DNA of 5,356 nt. Origin: DATBDN01 sp036269895. GTDB taxonomy: Bacteria; Actinomycetota; Thermoleophilia; Solirubrobacterales; Thermoleophilaceae. Where the stretch lies: positions 1-5,356 of the forward strand of contig DATBDN010000066.1 in assembly GCA_036269895.1 (NCBI GenBank). Direction: 5' to 3'. The position numbers were made by a program, and so were the translations under genes. This document shows positions 4,792-5,356 of this stretch, in pieces; position 1 is the stretch's first letter, and the number at the start of each line of letters is the position of its first letter. The notes under the pieces were generated by a model. That model saw only the letters and a list, made by a program, of their open reading frames with translations. It had not been told where the DNA came from and searched no databases.

Positions 4792-5265
4792 CTGAGCCAA
4801 GCCCACTTCTTTCCCAGGGACGAGTACTTCATGCGCCTGGCGCTGCGCGAGGCCGAGCGGGCGGGTGATCACGACGACGTGCCGATCGGCTGTGTGGTCG
4901 TCTCGGACGGCGAGGTCGTGGGAGCGGCGCCGAACGAGCGCGAGCTGCGCGGGGATCCGACTGCGCACGCCGAGATCCTGGCCCTGCGGGATGCCGCCGT
5001 GAGGTGTGGGGAGGGCTGGCGGATGCCTGCGGACGCGGTTCTGTACGTGACCCTCGAGCCCTGCGCGATGTGCGCGGGCGCGATCGTGCTGGCGCGGATG
5101 CCGCGCGTGGTGTTCGGCGCCTGGGACCCGAAGGCCGGTGCCGCCGGCTCGGTCTTGGACGTGTTGGGCGAACCCAAGCTCAACTGGCGCCCGGACGTGG
5201 CGGGCGGCCTGCTGGCCGACGAGTCGGCGGAGATGCTGCGCTCGTTCTTCGCTACGCGTCGCTAG
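4792..5265 (+). CDS. tadA: tRNA-specific adenosine deaminase TadA
   Basis: This zinc enzyme converts adenosine-34 of tRNA-Arg(ACG) to inosine, allowing wobble reading; it acts in the cytoplasm as a dimer and is usually essential. The deaminase signature is complete: TAHAEILAL gives the zinc His and catalytic Glu, and TLEPCAMCAGAIVLAR gives the two zinc cysteines. The substrate-side segments DVPIGCVVV and VVFGAWDPKAGAAGSV, and the C-terminal LNWRP near a helix ending FFATRR, fit TadA rather than cytidine or guanine deaminases. The start is unusual. Family N-termini include the DEYFMRLALREAERA helix, which begins before ATG 4831. The only other conventional in-frame start, ATG 4681, lies within the protease signal peptide. 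CTG 4792 with AAGGAG gives 157 residues, the usual TadA length; ATG 4831 would give 144. Its stop TAG interlocks with that of the opposing gene. Confidence 0.93.
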   Translation: MSQAHFFPRDEYFMRLALREAERAGDHDDVPIGCVVVSDGEVVGAAPNERELRGDPTAHAEILALRDAAVRCGEGWRMPADAVLYVTLEPCAMCAGAIVLARMPRVVFGAWDPKAGAAGSVLDVLGEPKLNWRPDVAGGLLADESAEMLRSFFATRR

Positions 5266-5356
5266 GGCAGAGTTACGTACGGCGCGAGGAAGGTGCGCGC
5301 CGAGGCCGTATCGAGCCGATAGTCGACGTTGGTAGAGCGGCACACCGAGTCACCGG
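5262..5356 (-). CDS. C-terminal end of a minus-strand gene, possibly a trypsin-like secreted protease (partial)
   Basis: The last 30 codons of a gene entering from the right edge are read on the minus strand, ending at TAG 5264-5262. The tail contains GDSVC, then VDYRLDTASARTFLAPYV and a final TLP. This resembles the end of chymotrypsin-fold (S1) proteases, where a G-x-x-x-C segment after the S1 pocket is followed by a Y-x-R-V/L strand and a terminal helix, but 30 residues are too few for a firm call. The frame is chosen because one other minus frame has an in-frame stop two codons from the edge (CGG TGA) and the remaining one gives an Arg/Ser-rich, unstructured product. Its stop overlaps the tadA stop within CTAG. 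If correct, two secreted proteases flank tadA. Confidence 0.45.
   Translation of the reverse strand, partial: GDSVCRSTNVDYRLDTASARTFLAPYVTLP

Noticed and set aside
4728..4832. 35-codon upstream extension of the S8 protease
   Set aside because: It would put residues before a clear signal peptide and overlap the start of tadA.
4753..5343. 196-aa minus-strand open frame
   Set aside because: Antisense shadow of tadA; Arg/His-rich with no recognisable domain.

Overview
The window is GC-rich, with strongly GC-biased third codon positions, and its protein families point to a high-GC actinobacterium. The style of the S8 protease, CsbD, NarL-type regulator and TrpB2 suggests the Thermoleophilia/Solirubrobacterales group, but that placement is inference without any search. 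There is no insertion sequence, phage gene, tRNA, rRNA or CRISPR array. It reads as an ordinary chromosomal segment of short transcription units on alternating strands.

Layout from left to right: the 5' part of a trpB2-type tryptophan synthase beta gene (-, running off the left edge); a 98-aa helical protein of unknown function and, touching it, a DUF2071/YqjF-like protein (both +); a 31-aa single-helix membrane microprotein (-); a CsbD-family stress protein (+) followed by a strong GC hairpin terminator; a 30-aa single-helix membrane protein that lies downstream of an orphan NarL/FixJ response regulator (both -); a universal stress protein (+); a secreted subtilisin-family protease (-); a TadA-type tRNA adenosine deaminase (+); and the last 30 codons of a minus-strand gene that resembles the end of a trypsin-like protease (off the right edge).

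The strongest regulatory signal is a recurring sigma-B/SigF-type promoter pattern, GTTT-N15/16-GGGGA(A/C). It occurs three times, always directly upstream of a start codon: before the 98-aa gene, before csbD, and on the opposite strand before the 31-aa microprotein. The last two are back to back, with their -35 elements separated by one base. This suggests a general-stress regulon that includes CsbD, an unannotated membrane microprotein and the 98-aa/DUF2071 pair. Three other genes (trpB2, the response regulator and the universal stress protein) have a TANNNT box 6-7 nt before ATG, the pattern of leaderless transcripts.

Two genes (tadA and the DUF2071 gene) lack a conventional start codon where their family N-termini require one, and both have a CTG at the right place. 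The tadA CTG has a near-perfect Shine-Dalgarno sequence. No defence, biosynthetic or mobile system is evident; the novelty lies in the microproteins, the shared stress-promoter pattern and the start-codon choices.
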